Below are positions 56,222-64,000 of a stretch of 64,000 bases of DNA, one piece after another. Position numbers and translations under genes: made by a program. Source of the stretch: Kitasatospora phosalacinea (GTDB lineage Bacteria > Actinomycetota > Actinomycetes > Streptomycetales > Streptomycetaceae); NCBI RefSeq assembly GCF_000716545.1, contig NZ_JNWZ01000035.1, positions 1 to 64,000 on the forward strand, in the 5' to 3' direction. The notes beneath the pieces are model-generated. The model was not told the DNA's origin. It did no database searches and saw only the letters and a list, made by a program, of their open reading frames with translations. How positions within the stretch are numbered: the stretch's first letter is position 1; each line of letters opens with the position of its first letter.

Positions 56222-57228
56222 CACTCCTCCCATTGGAGCCGGGCGACGGCGTCCAGGATCCGGTCCACCCCGGGCAGGTGGTGGTGCTCCAGCATCGGCG
56301 GCGGGTACGGGACGTCGAAGCCGGTGACCCGCAGCACCGGCGCGGCCAGGTGGTGGAAGCACTTCTCGGTCAGCCGGGCGGCGATCTCCGCCCCGGCGCC
56401 GCCGAAGCCGGCCGACTCGTGCACCACCACGGCCCGGCCCAGCGAGCGGACCACCTCGCAGGCGGTGGCCTCGTCGAACGGCACCAGCGAGCGCAGGTCG
56501 AGCACCGCCAGGTCCCACCCCTCGGCCTTCGCGGCCTCGGCGGCCTCCAGGCAGACCGGCAGCGAGGGCCCGTAGGTGACCAGGACGGCCGAGGTGCCGG
56601 GGCGGCGCAGCACGGCCTTCCCGACCGGTTCGACGCCCGCCGCCGGGTCCCACCCGTCCTTGCCCCAGTAGAGCCGCTTGGGCTCCAGGAACACCACCGG
56701 GTCGTCGGAGGCGATCGAGGCCCGCAGCAGCCCGTACGCGTCGGCGACGGTCGCGGGGGTGACCACGTGCAGGCCGGGGGTGTGCGCGTAGTACGCCTCG
56801 GAGGCGTCGCTGTGGTGCTCGACGCCGCCGATGCCGCCGCCGTACGGGATGCGGACGGTGATCGGCAGCGGGAGCTTCCCGGCGGTGCGGTTGCGCATCT
56901 TGGCGACGTGCGAGAACAACTGCTCCAGCGCCGGGTAGGCGAAGGCGTCGAACTGCATCTCGACCACCGGGCGCAGCCCGTACATGGCCATGCCGACGGC
57001 GGTGCCGAGGATGCCGGCCTCGGCCAGCGGGGTGTCCAGGCAGCGGTCGGGGCCGAACTCGGCGGTCAGGCCGTCGGTGATCCGGAAGACGCCGCCGAGC
57101 GCGCCGACGTCCTCGCCGAGCACGTGGACGGTCTTGTCGGCGCGCATCGCGTCGCGCAGCGCGAGGTTCAGGGCCTGCGCCATGGTGCCGGTGCGCAGGC
57201 CGTGCTGTTCGCTGACCACGGTGCTCAT
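56221..57228 (-). CDS. bkdB: Branched-chain alpha-keto acid dehydrogenase E1 beta
   Basis: This 335-residue subunit has ALRDAMRADKTVHVLGEDVG, the cofactor-facing DTPLAEAGILGTAVGMA, PVVEMQFDAFAYPALEQ, and C-terminal transketolase domain with VVVHESAGFGGAGAEIA. It pairs with E1 alpha to decarboxylate branched-chain keto acids with thiamine diphosphate. Its ATG overlaps the E1-alpha stop (ATGA, 57225-57228). Confidence 0.95.
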   Translation of the reverse strand: MSTVVSEQHGLRTGTMAQALNLALRDAMRADKTVHVLGEDVGALGGVFRITDGLTAEFGPDRCLDTPLAEAGILGTAVGMAMYGLRPVVEMQFDAFAYPALEQLFSHVAKMRNRTAGKLPLPITVRIPYGGGIGGVEHHSDASEAYYAHTPGLHVVTPATVADAYGLLRASIASDDPVVFLEPKRLYWGKDGWDPAAGVEPVGKAVLRRPGTSAVLVTYGPSLPVCLEAAEAAKAEGWDLAVLDLRSLVPFDEATACEVVRSLGRAVVVHESAGFGGAGAEIAARLTEKCFHHLAAPVLRVTGFDVPYPPPMLEHHHLPGVDRILDAVARLQWEE

Positions 57229-58379
57229 CGGCCGTGCACCTCGGCCTCCGCGGCGAGTTCGGCGGCCAGTTGCCCGGCCTGCTCGCGCAGCTGCTGGGTG
57301 GGTTCGGCGTAGACGTGCGCGAACAGCGACATCGGGTCGAGCTCGGGGTCGGTGTGGAACTCGGCGCGCATCCGGGCGGCCAGCTGTTCGGCCCGCTCGG
57401 CGGCGTCGGCGACCAGCTCCTCGTCGAGCAGGCCGCGGCCGCGCAGGGCGTCCTCCAGCAGCCGGACCGGGTCGTGCACCCGCCAGGCCTCGACCTCCTC
57501 GGCCTGCCGGTAGCGGGTGGCGTCGTCGGCGTTGGTGTGCGCCTCGATCCGGTAGGTGAGCGCCTCCACCAGGGTGGGCCCGCCGCCGGTGCGGGCCCGC
57601 TCGACGGCCTCGGTGAGCACCGCGTGCACGGCGAGCGCGTCGTTGCCGTCGACCAGCCGGCCGGGCATGCCGTAGCCGACGGCCTTGTGGGCCAGGGTCG
57701 GCGCGGCGGACTGCCGGGTCAGCGGGACGGAGATCGCGTAGCCGTTGTTCTGCACCAGGAACACCACGGGGGCGTGCAGCACCGCCGCGAAGTTCAGGCC
57801 CTCGTGGAAGTCGCCCTCGCTGGTGCCGCCGTCGCCGAGCAGGGCGAGCGCCACCGTGTCGTCCCCGGCCAGCCGGGCGGCGTGCGCCAGGCCGACGGCG
57901 TGCGGAACCTGGGTGGCCAGCGGGGTGCACAGCGGGGCGGTGCGGGTGGCGCGCGGGTCGTAGCCGGTGTGCGCGTCGCCGCGCAGCAGGGTGAGCGCCT
58001 GCAGCGGGTCGACGCCGCGGGCGACCACGGCGAGGGTGTCCCGGTAGGAGGGGAACAGCCAGTCGTCGGGGCGCAGCGCGAGCGCGGCGGCCACCTGGCA
58101 GGCCTCCTGCCCGGTGGAGGCCGGGTAGACGGCGAGCCGGCCCTGCTTGGTGAGGGTGGTGGCCTGCTGGTTGTAGCGGCGCCCGGCGACCAGCCGCCGG
58201 TACAGCTCGCGCAGCAGCGCGGGGTCCGCCGCGTCGGCGGCGGGGGTGCCCAGGACGCGCAGCGGCTCGGGGTCGGGCAGCAGCGGGGCGGGGTCGGTGC
58301 GGGGCGCGGTGGCGCCGGGCCGCCAGCCGGGCACGGTACCGGCCGCGGCGGGGTCGTTCCTGTGGTCCAGGACGGTCAT
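57225..58379 (-). CDS. bkdA: Branched-chain alpha-keto acid dehydrogenase E1 alpha
   Basis: This 384-residue subunit carries the thiamine-diphosphate motif GDGGTSEGDFHEGLNFAAVL then VFLVQNN, and the QEACQVAAALALRPDDWLFPSYRD stretch by position about 95-118. It is the first gene of the E1a-E1b-E2 operon; no E3 gene is adjacent, so lipoamide dehydrogenase must come from elsewhere. The ATG at 58379 has GGAGG eight bases upstream. A divergent Lrp-type gene lies 147 bases away. Confidence 0.94.
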   Translation of the reverse strand: MTVLDHRNDPAAAGTVPGWRPGATAPRTDPAPLLPDPEPLRVLGTPAADAADPALLRELYRRLVAGRRYNQQATTLTKQGRLAVYPASTGQEACQVAAALALRPDDWLFPSYRDTLAVVARGVDPLQALTLLRGDAHTGYDPRATRTAPLCTPLATQVPHAVGLAHAARLAGDDTVALALLGDGGTSEGDFHEGLNFAAVLHAPVVFLVQNNGYAISVPLTRQSAAPTLAHKAVGYGMPGRLVDGNDALAVHAVLTEAVERARTGGGPTLVEALTYRIEAHTNADDATRYRQAEEVEAWRVHDPVRLLEDALRGRGLLDEELVADAAERAEQLAARMRAEFHTDPELDPMSLFAHVYAEPTQQLREQAGQLAAELAAEAEVHGR

Positions 58380-58411
58380 CTCGGGCACCTCCGGGGTGGT
58401 GGGGGCTCCCT

Positions 58412-58425
58412 ACCGATTGTTCGGT
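58412..58425. promoter_or_regulatory. TetR-type operator upstream of bkd operon
   Basis: ACCGATTGTTCGGT (arms ACCGA/TCGGT) lies 33 bases before bkdA. It differs by one base from ACCGATCGTTCGGT before paaN (63705-63718). The spacing of arms suits TetR-family repressors of the PaaR kind. Confidence 0.5.
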
Positions 58426-58436
58426 CGTCTGTTCAT

Positions 58437-58457
58437 CTTGACCATATCCCCGTCAAG
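58437..58457. promoter_or_regulatory. CTTGAC-N9-GTCAAG dyad between bkdA and its regulator
   Basis: A six-base perfect dyad with a 9-base AT-rich centre lies midway between the divergent bkdA and Lrp genes. The 15-base half-site period fits Lrp-family binding, so it is a candidate site for the adjacent regulator. Confidence 0.45.
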
Positions 58458-58526
58458 ACGGTGGACAGTCGGCCGAAAGGGGGGTCTGCTGGGGCCAGCA
58501 CGTCCAATCGCGAGGGATGGGGGGCC

Positions 58527-58994
58527 ATGTCGGCTGAACAGGTGTCCAGACTCGACCGTGTCGACCGGTCGATCCTGCGGCTGCTGCGGCAGGACGGTCG
58601 CGCCTCGATCCGCTCGGTGGCCGAGCGGGTGCACGTGTCCCGGGCCAACGCGTACGCCCGGATCTCCAGGATGGTCGAGGACGGCGTGATCCGCGGCTTC
58701 ACCGCCCGGGTCGACCACGAGCGGGCCGGGCAGACCGCGTCCGCGTACGTCACCCTGCGGATCGTGCAGAACTCCTGGCGCACCGTGCGCGAGCAGCTGC
58801 TCCGGCTGCCCGGGGTGGCGCACATCGCGCTGGTCGGCGGCGACTACGACGTGCTGATGCTGGTCCACACGGCGGACAACCGGGCGCTGCGCGAGCTGGT
58901 GCTGGGCAGCATCCAGTCCATCCCGGAGGTGCTGAGCACCCGCACCATGCTGGTGTTCGAGGAGACCGACCAGATCCCGGCGGAGGGCCTGTAG
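58527..58994 (+). CDS. bkdR: Lrp/AsnC-family regulator of the bkd operon
   Basis: This 155-residue single Lrp protein has LDRVDRSILRLLRQDGRASIRSV then VHVSRANAYARISRMVEDGVIRGF (helix-turn-helix), and a RAM effector domain (VAHIALVGGDYDVLMLVH). Divergent placement from a branched-chain keto acid dehydrogenase operon matches BkdR, which responds to branched-chain amino acids. The ATG at 58527 follows GAGGGATGGGGG. Confidence 0.87.
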   Translation: MSAEQVSRLDRVDRSILRLLRQDGRASIRSVAERVHVSRANAYARISRMVEDGVIRGFTARVDHERAGQTASAYVTLRIVQNSWRTVREQLLRLPGVAHIALVGGDYDVLMLVHTADNRALRELVLGSIQSIPEVLSTRTMLVFEETDQIPAEGL

Positions 58995-59024
58995 CGCCCC
59001 GGCGGCTCAGTCGTCCGCAGTGGC

Positions 59025-59555
59025 TCAGTCGTCCGCGGTGGCGACGGCCACCACGGTGTACCCGGCGCCGACGCCGACCAGCGCCGCGTCGACGAGGTCC
59101 ACGGTGACCGGCTGCCAGCTGCGGTTGCCCCCACCGGGCGGACGGCGCGCGGCGTGGCCGTTGGCCCGCCAGTCGGCGTCCGGGCCGAGCAGTTCGACCA
59201 GCGGTTCCGCCAGCACCCGGGCCTGGGGAACGCCCCCGTAGGTGGCGGACAGCAGGTGCGTCCCGAGCGTGAGCGCCATCCAGTCCGCCGCCTCCGCCGC
59301 CGGGACGCGCACCCCCAGCCGCTCGTGCAGCTGCCGGGCGTCGCGCGGGCCGCGGTGCCCCCGGCGGCACCGGCAGGCGGCGCGCCCGTGCACCAGCGGC
59401 TCCGGCCTCCGCTCCAGCGCGTCCCAGCAGAGTCGGCCGTGGTCGAGCCCGCGGTCCTCGCCGATCTCCACCACCGTGGCGGAGGCGCGGTGGGCGGTCC
59501 AGTCGTCCAGCAGCTCGCGCAGCGCGTCCAGCTCCCCCGGCAGGTGGACGCTCAC
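59025..59555 (-). CDS. Unknown protein coupled to TetR gene
   Basis: This 176-residue soluble protein is not recognised. It has a helical N-terminus (GELDALRELLDDWTAH), a Cys/Arg patch (AACRCRRGHRGP), and a C-terminal strand region (DLVDAALVGVGAGYTVVAVATADD). Its GTG overlaps the TetR stop in GTGA, so the two are one operon. It may be an effector partner of the regulator. The stop region includes an 18-base tandem duplication (CTCAGTCGTCCGC twice). Confidence 0.6.
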   Translation of the reverse strand: MSVHLPGELDALRELLDDWTAHRASATVVEIGEDRGLDHGRLCWDALERRPEPLVHGRAACRCRRGHRGPRDARQLHERLGVRVPAAEAADWMALTLGTHLLSATYGGVPQARVLAEPLVELLGPDADWRANGHAARRPPGGGNRSWQPVTVDLVDAALVGVGAGYTVVAVATADD

Positions 59556-60136
59556 CCGGCGCGCAGGCCGTCGAAGGCGAAGCGGGCCACCGCGTCGGGC
59601 AGGTGCTCGGCGCCGCGCTGGCCGGGCCGGTACCACTCCACCAGCGAGTTGACGGTGCCGAACAGCAGCCGGGTGGCCAGCCGGGGTTCGACGTCGGCGC
59701 GCAGCTGCCCGGCGGTGACGGCGTCCTGGACGAGCCCGGCGACCCGGTGGTCGAAGTCGCGGCGCCGCTCCAGCGCCCACTGCTCGGTGGCGGTGTTGCC
59801 GCGCACCCGCAGCAGCAGCGTCACGTACGGCAGTTCGGCCAACAGCACCTCGGTGGTGCGGCGCACCACGTGTTCCAGCCGGTCCACCGGGCGGCCCCGG
59901 ACGGCGGCCGGCTCGTCGAGGATCGCGAACAGCGCGTCCAGCGCCCGGCCGACCGCGAGCCGCAGCAGTTCCTCCTTGCCGCGCACGTGGTGGTAGATCG
60001 AGGACTTGGAGATCCCGGCGGCCCTGGACAGGTCCTCCATCGAAGTTCCGTCGTAGCCGCGTTCGTTGAAGACCCGCACGGTGACGGCGAGCAGCGAGTC
60101 GACGGTGTAGGCGGCGCGCGTGGAGTGGTCGGCCAT
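59552..60136 (-). CDS. TetR-family regulator (PaaR-like candidate)
   Basis: This 194-residue TetR protein has DSLLAVTVRVFNERGYDGTSMEDLS then AAGISKSSIYHHVRGKEELL (helix-turn-helix) and a helical ligand domain. The style YDGTSMEDLSRAAGISKSSIYHH is common among fatty-acid or aryl-CoA-sensing repressors. Nearby TetR-type sites occur before bkdA and paaN, so this protein may control aryl and branched-acyl catabolism. It lies 47 bases after a glycosyltransferase gene on the same strand. Confidence 0.87.
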   Translation of the reverse strand: MADHSTRAAYTVDSLLAVTVRVFNERGYDGTSMEDLSRAAGISKSSIYHHVRGKEELLRLAVGRALDALFAILDEPAAVRGRPVDRLEHVVRRTTEVLLAELPYVTLLLRVRGNTATEQWALERRRDFDHRVAGLVQDAVTAGQLRADVEPRLATRLLFGTVNSLVEWYRPGQRGAEHLPDAVARFAFDGLRAG

Positions 60137-60183
60137 GCGACGAGTATCCCCGGGTCGGCCCGGGACCGCCCCGGGGGGTGGCC

Positions 60184-61239
60184 TCAGGCCCGGGACGCCT
60201 GCCCGGCCGGCTGACCGGCCGGCTGACCGGCCGGCCGACCGGCCTGCTGCCCGTCCTGCTGCCCGTCCTGCTGCCCGCCCGCGCGGCCGGCCGGCCGGGC
60301 GGTGTCCTCGGCGACGAAGTAGGCGGGGCGGCGCTGCACCGAGGTGTAGATCCGGGCCACGTACTCGCCGAGCAGGCCGACGCAGATCAGCTGCACCCCG
60401 CCGATGAACAGCAGGCCGACGAAGAGCGAGGTCCAGCCGGGCACGGTGGCGCCGAACAGGTAGACGGTCAGGCAGAAGGCCAGCAGCAGCAGACAGGTGA
60501 AGAAGGCGAGGGTGCCGAGCCAGGTGGCCAGCCGCAGCGGGGCGGCGGAGAAGCCGGTGATGCTGTCCAGGGCGAGCCGGACCATCTTGGTCAGCGGGTA
60601 CTTGGTGGTCCCGGCCACCCGCTCCTCGCGGACGTAGCGCACCTCGCCGCTGGGGAAGCCCAGCCAGGGCACCAGCAACCGGTAGACCCGCTGCTGGTCG
60701 GGGAGTTCCTTGAGCGCCTCGACGGCCTCCCGGCTGAGCAGCCGGAAGTCCCCGGCGTTGGACGGCACCTGCCGCCCCACCAGGCGGCGGATCAGCCAGT
60801 AGTAGCCGCCGGCCGTCCAGCGCTTGAAGCCGGTGTCGGTGGAGCGGTCCTCGCGCACCCCGTAGACGATGTCCAGACCCTCGGCGCGGGCCAGTTCCAG
60901 CATCTCCGGGATCTTCTCCGGCGGGTCCTGCAGGTCCGCGTCGATGCTGGCCACGTAGTCGCCCAGGGCGTGGTCGAGGCCGGCGGTCAGCGCGGACTGG
61001 TGGCCGCTGTTGCGGCGCAGCCGGACCATCCGCAGCTCGGGCCAGTCGGTGGCCAGGTCGCGCAGCAGGGCGGCGGTCTTGTCGGCGCTGCCGTCGTCCA
61101 CGGCGACCACCTCGTAGCCGACGCCGAGCCCGTCCAGCACCGGGCGGACCCGGGCCGCGAAGGCGGGCAGCGCGTCCTCCTCGTTGTACATGGGGACGAC
61201 CACCGACAGCAGAACGCCTGCTTGTGCCGCTGCACTCAT
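60184..61239 (-). CDS. Polyprenol-phosphate glycosyltransferase (DPM1/GtrB-like)
   Basis: This 351-residue family 2 enzyme has SVVVPMYNEEDALPAF, VAVDDGSADKTAALL, the metal-binding ASIDADLQDPPEKI, and two C-terminal membrane helices (TWLGTLAFFTCLLLLAFCLTVYLFG and TSLFVGLLFIGGVQLICVGLLG by position). It makes polyprenyl-phosphate-linked sugar used by membrane transferases. The C-terminal tail is repetitive (QQDG and GQPA units). It is divergent from a PIG-V-like mannosyltransferase gene that could use its product. Confidence 0.9.
   Translation of the reverse strand: MSAAAQAGVLLSVVVPMYNEEDALPAFAARVRPVLDGLGVGYEVVAVDDGSADKTAALLRDLATDWPELRMVRLRRNSGHQSALTAGLDHALGDYVASIDADLQDPPEKIPEMLELARAEGLDIVYGVREDRSTDTGFKRWTAGGYYWLIRRLVGRQVPSNAGDFRLLSREAVEALKELPDQQRVYRLLVPWLGFPSGEVRYVREERVAGTTKYPLTKMVRLALDSITGFSAAPLRLATWLGTLAFFTCLLLLAFCLTVYLFGATVPGWTSLFVGLLFIGGVQLICVGLLGEYVARIYTSVQRRPAYFVAEDTARPAGRAGGQQDGQQDGQQAGRPAGQPAGQPAGQASRA
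60202..60280. repeat. Tandem 12-mer repeats in glycosyltransferase tail
   Basis: GGCCGGCTGACC repeats about three times, followed by copies of CTGCTGCCCGTC. In frame they encode GQPA and QQDG units at the very C-terminus. Copy number likely varies between strains. Confidence 0.7.
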
Positions 61240-61393
61240 CAGTCTCTCCAGCCCGGTGGGTGAGTTCGTCCGATGGTGGGGAGTGTAACCACGCCCCGTC
61301 CGGTCAGGTACAGACCAGGTGCACGTGCCGTAGGCTCGCCCGAGCATCCTGGCGGCCCGGCGGGGCCCGAGAACCCAGACAGGACCTGAGGCG

Positions 61394-62653
61394 ATGGCAG
61401 CGAGCCCCGACACCGAAGTGGTCGAACTACCCGATCCGCCCGCGGACGCGGTCCCCGAGGCACCGGGCCCGCGCGAGTGGCTGCGCCGGACCGCGCGCGA
61501 GTACGGCCCGGCCCTGGCGGTCTTCGGGGCGGTCCGGCTGATCGCGTTCACGGTCTTCGCGTGGCTGCTGGCCTGGTCCGGCGAGTACCTGACCAAGACG
61601 CCCAGGTTCGGCGGCGGCAAGCACGTCTGGGACGTGGTCGGCGGCTGGGACGGCTGGTGGTACCAGCAGGTCGCGCAGAACGGCTACGACCCGAAGCTGC
61701 TGCCCTCCACCTCCGGGCCGTGGACGATCGAGCAGAACTCGGTCGCGTTCTTCCCCCTCTATCCGGGCCTGATCAAGATGGTCTCCGCGGTGACCGGCCT
61801 GAACACCCTGGGCGCGGGCATCCTGGTCTCGGTGGTGACCTCCTTCATCGCCGCGGCCGGCATCTACGCGGTCGCCAAGCTGATCGCGGGCCACCGGACG
61901 GCGGTGATCGCGGCCGGCGTCTGGGGCCTGTTCCCCGGCTCCGGCGTCGAGTGGGCGGTCTACTCGGACTCGCTGTTCGTCGCCCTCGCCGCCTGGGCCT
62001 GCTACTTCGTGATGACCCGCAACTGGCTGGCCGCCGGCGTCACCACCTTCGTCGCCGGGCTGAACCGCCCGACCTCCGCCGCCCTGGCCGCGGCGGTCGG
62101 CGTGGCCGCGCTGATCGCGCTGTGGCAGCGCAAGGACGGCGTGCTGGGCCCGCTGACCGCGCTGGTGATCGCCCCGCTCGGCTTCACCGGCTACATCGCC
62201 TGGGCGAGCTGGCGGATGGGCAGCTGGACCGCCTACTTCGACCTGCAGCGCGGCGGCTGGCTGCACTACTTCGACTGGGGCGCGCACACCGGCAACGTGC
62301 TGGAGAACCTGCTGCTCGGGCACCACGACTACATCTTCGGCTACCCCACCGAGGACATGATCGCGCTGTTCCTGGTCTTCAGCCTGCCGATCCTGCTCTT
62401 CCTGATGGTCCGGATGCGGGTGCCGGTCTTCCTGGTCGTCTACACCTGCGTCACCATCGTCCTGGTCCTCGGCAGCCAGCAGATCTTCGGCAACACCTCC
62501 CGCTACCTGCTCCCCTGCTTCCCCCTCTTCCTCCCGATCGCCGCCGCCCTCAAGCGGCTCTCCCGCCCCTCCCTGGCCGTCACCCTCGGCACCGTCGCCG
62601 CGGCCTCCGGCTGGTACGCCGGCTACGTCCTCTTCGAACTCGGCATCCCGTAG
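61394..62653 (+). CDS. PIG-V-like membrane mannosyltransferase
   Basis: This 419-residue integral membrane protein has about nine to eleven helices and the PIG-V/GPI-mannosyltransferase-2-like motifs GGWDGWWYQQVAQNGYD and VAFFPLYPGLIKM, where acidic and aromatic residues would bind polyprenyl-phospho-mannose. It probably adds mannose to an exported acceptor in a GT-C mechanism. The divergent DPM-like enzyme could supply the donor. Start ATG at 61394 after GGACCTGAGGCG. Confidence 0.85.
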   Translation: MAASPDTEVVELPDPPADAVPEAPGPREWLRRTAREYGPALAVFGAVRLIAFTVFAWLLAWSGEYLTKTPRFGGGKHVWDVVGGWDGWWYQQVAQNGYDPKLLPSTSGPWTIEQNSVAFFPLYPGLIKMVSAVTGLNTLGAGILVSVVTSFIAAAGIYAVAKLIAGHRTAVIAAGVWGLFPGSGVEWAVYSDSLFVALAAWACYFVMTRNWLAAGVTTFVAGLNRPTSAALAAAVGVAALIALWQRKDGVLGPLTALVIAPLGFTGYIAWASWRMGSWTAYFDLQRGGWLHYFDWGAHTGNVLENLLLGHHDYIFGYPTEDMIALFLVFSLPILLFLMVRMRVPVFLVVYTCVTIVLVLGSQQIFGNTSRYLLPCFPLFLPIAAALKRLSRPSLAVTLGTVAAASGWYAGYVLFELGIP

Positions 62654-62680
62654 ACCCGCGCCCCCGCACCTCCCGCGTCG

Positions 62681-62709
62681 ACGGCCGCCCCCGCTCCGGG
62701 GGCGGCCGT
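62681..62709 (+). terminator. Hairpin after mannosyltransferase gene
   Basis: ACGGCCGCCCCCG and CGGGGGCGGCCGT form a 13-bp stem over a CTC loop, 28 bases after the stop. The rest of the 249-base gap to 62902 has no gene. Confidence 0.75.
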
Positions 62710-62902
62710 CGCGCTTCCCGCTGCGGGGCGAGCGGCGTCCCGACCCGGAGCGGGGTGTCCGGTTCGGGTGTCCGGTTCGGGGCGGGAATTCCGTAAAGCC
62801 CGCCCAAGGACGGGTAAAGAGCGGGTATCCGGTGCGCGGCACCGGTCCCGCCCGCTGTCACACTCGCGCGTCCGATTCCCGCACGAACCAGGGACCCACC
62901 AG

Positions 62903-63661
62903 ATGCGCACCCACCGACTGCCGGCCGTCACCGCCCTGTCCGCCCTCGCCCTCTGCGGCCTGACGGCCTGCGGCTCGGACGACGGCTCGAAGGACGCGGC
63001 GGCCTCCACCTCCACCTCCGCCTCCGCCCCCGCCTCCCCCTCGGCCCCCGCCCTGGCGGACCTGCTCGCGTCGGAGATCGCGGAGAAGTCCCGGGCCGCG
63101 GGCGGGAAGCTGAACAGCGTCACCATGGCCATCAGCCTCCCCGGGCACAAGGAGGGCCGGCTCAGCGGAACGTTCAGCGAGGACAACGCCGGCAACTGCA
63201 CCGGCCGGTACGCCTTCGAGGGCAAGGGCTCGGTGGAGATCGTCCGCGTCGGCACCGACGTGTGGACGAAGCCGGACACCGCCTACCTGAAGGCCACCTC
63301 GCCCGGCATCCCCGCCGAAGCGGTCGGCAAGTGGTTCGTCAGCGACAACAAGCCCACCAGCATGGCCTACTTCTGCGACCTGGGCGTGCAGTTGGAGAAG
63401 CGCGTCGGCCTGAACACCGACGGCAGCCCGAACAGCAGCCTCCGCAAGGGCGACGGCAAGCAGGTGGACGGGGCCCCCGCGGTCGTCCTCACCATGACCG
63501 ACGAGACCGGCAGTCCGGTGCGCTACGACATCGCGGCCGAGGGCGAGCCGCGCCTGCTCGCCACCGAGAGCGGCACCGGCGACATGGTGGTGCGGCTCGG
63601 CGACTTCGACAAGCCGGTGCAGGTCACCGCCCCCACCCCGGACCAGGTCTTCCAGCGCTGA
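62903..63661 (+). CDS. Putative lipoprotein (LppX/LprG-like build)
   Basis: This 252-residue protein has a signal peptide and lipobox LTAC (CGLTACGSDDG), a Ser/Ala-rich linker, and a beta-rich exported domain (GTFSEDNAGNCTGRYAFEGKG, VRVGTDVWTKPDTAYLKA, VVLTMTDETGSPVRYDIA). The order of strands recalls LppX/LprG lipid-binding lipoproteins, but the match is by pattern only. It is preceded by a long leader and stands alone. Confidence 0.75.
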   Translation: MRTHRLPAVTALSALALCGLTACGSDDGSKDAAASTSTSASAPASPSAPALADLLASEIAEKSRAAGGKLNSVTMAISLPGHKEGRLSGTFSEDNAGNCTGRYAFEGKGSVEIVRVGTDVWTKPDTAYLKATSPGIPAEAVGKWFVSDNKPTSMAYFCDLGVQLEKRVGLNTDGSPNSSLRKGDGKQVDGAPAVVLTMTDETGSPVRYDIAAEGEPRLLATESGTGDMVVRLGDFDKPVQVTAPTPDQVFQR

Positions 63662-63700
63662 CCCGGCCGCCCCGCGGACGGACGGGGCCGGGACCCTTGC

Positions 63701-63718
63701 ACCGACCGATCGTTCGGT
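63701..63718. promoter_or_regulatory. TetR-type operator upstream of paaN
   Basis: ACCGACCGATCGTTCGGT contains ACCGATCGTTCGGT (63705-63718) with arms ACCGA/TCGGT. It lies 44 bases before paaN, next to a TTGCAC element. Operators of this shape control phenylacetate genes through PaaR-type TetR proteins. Confidence 0.6.
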
Positions 63719-63761
63719 TACGCTGAGGAGCGTCCCGCCCCGCCCCCGTGAGGAGCGCATC

Positions 63762-64000
63762 ATGGTCGCTGCGACCCCCGCCCTGCCGGTCGCCGAACTG
63801 CTCGCCCGCCACCAGGACACCCTCGACCGCGCGCTGGCCGCGATCGCCGACCGCGACTACTGGTCCCCGTACCCGGAGTTCCCCAAGGCGTACGGGGAGA
63901 GCGCCGCCGCCGACGGCAAGGCCGCCTTCGACGCCCTGCTGGGGCGGGAGTTCGAGCTGCCCGGCCACCCCGGCGGCGGCGAACCGGTGGCCGGCGAGGC
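63762..64000 (+). CDS. paaN: PaaN-like aldehyde dehydrogenase, N-terminal part
   Basis: Only the first 79 residues are in the window. LPVAELLARHQDTLDRALAA, then DYWSPYPEFPKAYGESAAADGKAAFDALLG matches the N-terminal region of PaaN (phenylacetic acid degradation protein, aldehyde-dehydrogenase fold). It would oxidise a ring-opened or aldehyde intermediate of aryl-acid catabolism. The catalytic domain lies beyond the edge. A TetR-type operator precedes it. Confidence 0.75.
   Translation, partial: MVAATPALPVAELLARHQDTLDRALAAIADRDYWSPYPEFPKAYGESAAADGKAAFDALLGREFELPGHPGGGEPVAGE

Noticed and set aside
60202..60280. CRISPR-like short repeats
   Set aside because: They are contiguous 12-base tandem units inside a coding sequence with no spacers.

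Overview
The window is very GC-rich actinobacterial chromosome. Gene content points to the Streptomycetaceae (Streptomyces or Kitasatospora): a ssgR-ssgA sporulation pair, a fused cydDC gene behind cydA and cydB, an F420-type luciferase-like oxidoreductase, DUF6153, LppU-like and DUF6585-like proteins, many GTG starts and frequent 4-base start/stop overlaps. From memory, ssgR, ssgA, thiC, hisC and cydABCD also lie close together in the Streptomyces coelicolor core chromosome, so most of the window looks like core chromosome with accessory inserts. No rRNA, tRNA or CRISPR array was seen.

Layout. 1-1.8 kb: end of an IS3-family insertion sequence, then a vapBC toxin-antitoxin pair. 1.9-7.4 kb: LLM oxidoreductase, secreted ParB/Srx-fold protein, a DUF6153 gene with a Met/His-rich lipoprotein gene (candidate copper pair), HAD phosphatase, DUF72. 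7.4-15.5 kb: cytochrome bd operon cydA-cydB-cydDC followed by a DosS-like GAF sensor kinase, with a Rex-type operator upstream. 15.6-22 kb: two-component system, a membrane-anchored DUF5666-like protein, and a MacB-type permease, ATPase and adaptor. 22-33 kb: TrpB2, HisC, LacI regulator, metallophosphoesterase, a two-helix membrane protein, MFS exporter with a double Lrp regulator, M20 peptidase. 32.6-34.1 kb: TetR repressor facing an AhpD-like gene across two palindromes. 34.2-36.7 kb: LppU-like, DUF6585-like and SecD-head lipoproteins.

36.8-41 kb is the first notable region. Intact thiC, under a TPP riboswitch, is followed downstream by two further degenerate copies of its own 3' end. Between and beyond these lie a vapBC pair, an unknown 164-residue gene and a broken vapBC pair. 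This looks like serial capture of small cargo at the thiC 3' end.

43-48.6 kb is the second. Five co-directional genes encode an OleA-like thiolase, a family 2 glycosyltransferase, an OleC-like adenylate-forming enzyme, a short P450 and an OleD-like short-chain dehydrogenase. There is no OleB. This is the OleACD logic that yields beta-lactones, with two possible decorating enzymes, and it is a candidate undescribed natural-product pathway.

48.6-64 kb: small membrane protein, cupin-tenA, ssgA/ssgR, NUDIX, flavohemoglobin-like protein, a branched-chain alpha-keto acid dehydrogenase operon with a divergent Lrp regulator, a TetR regulator, two polyprenol-type glycosyltransferases, a lipoprotein, and the start of paaN. 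A near-identical 14-bp TetR-type site lies upstream of both the bkd operon and paaN.
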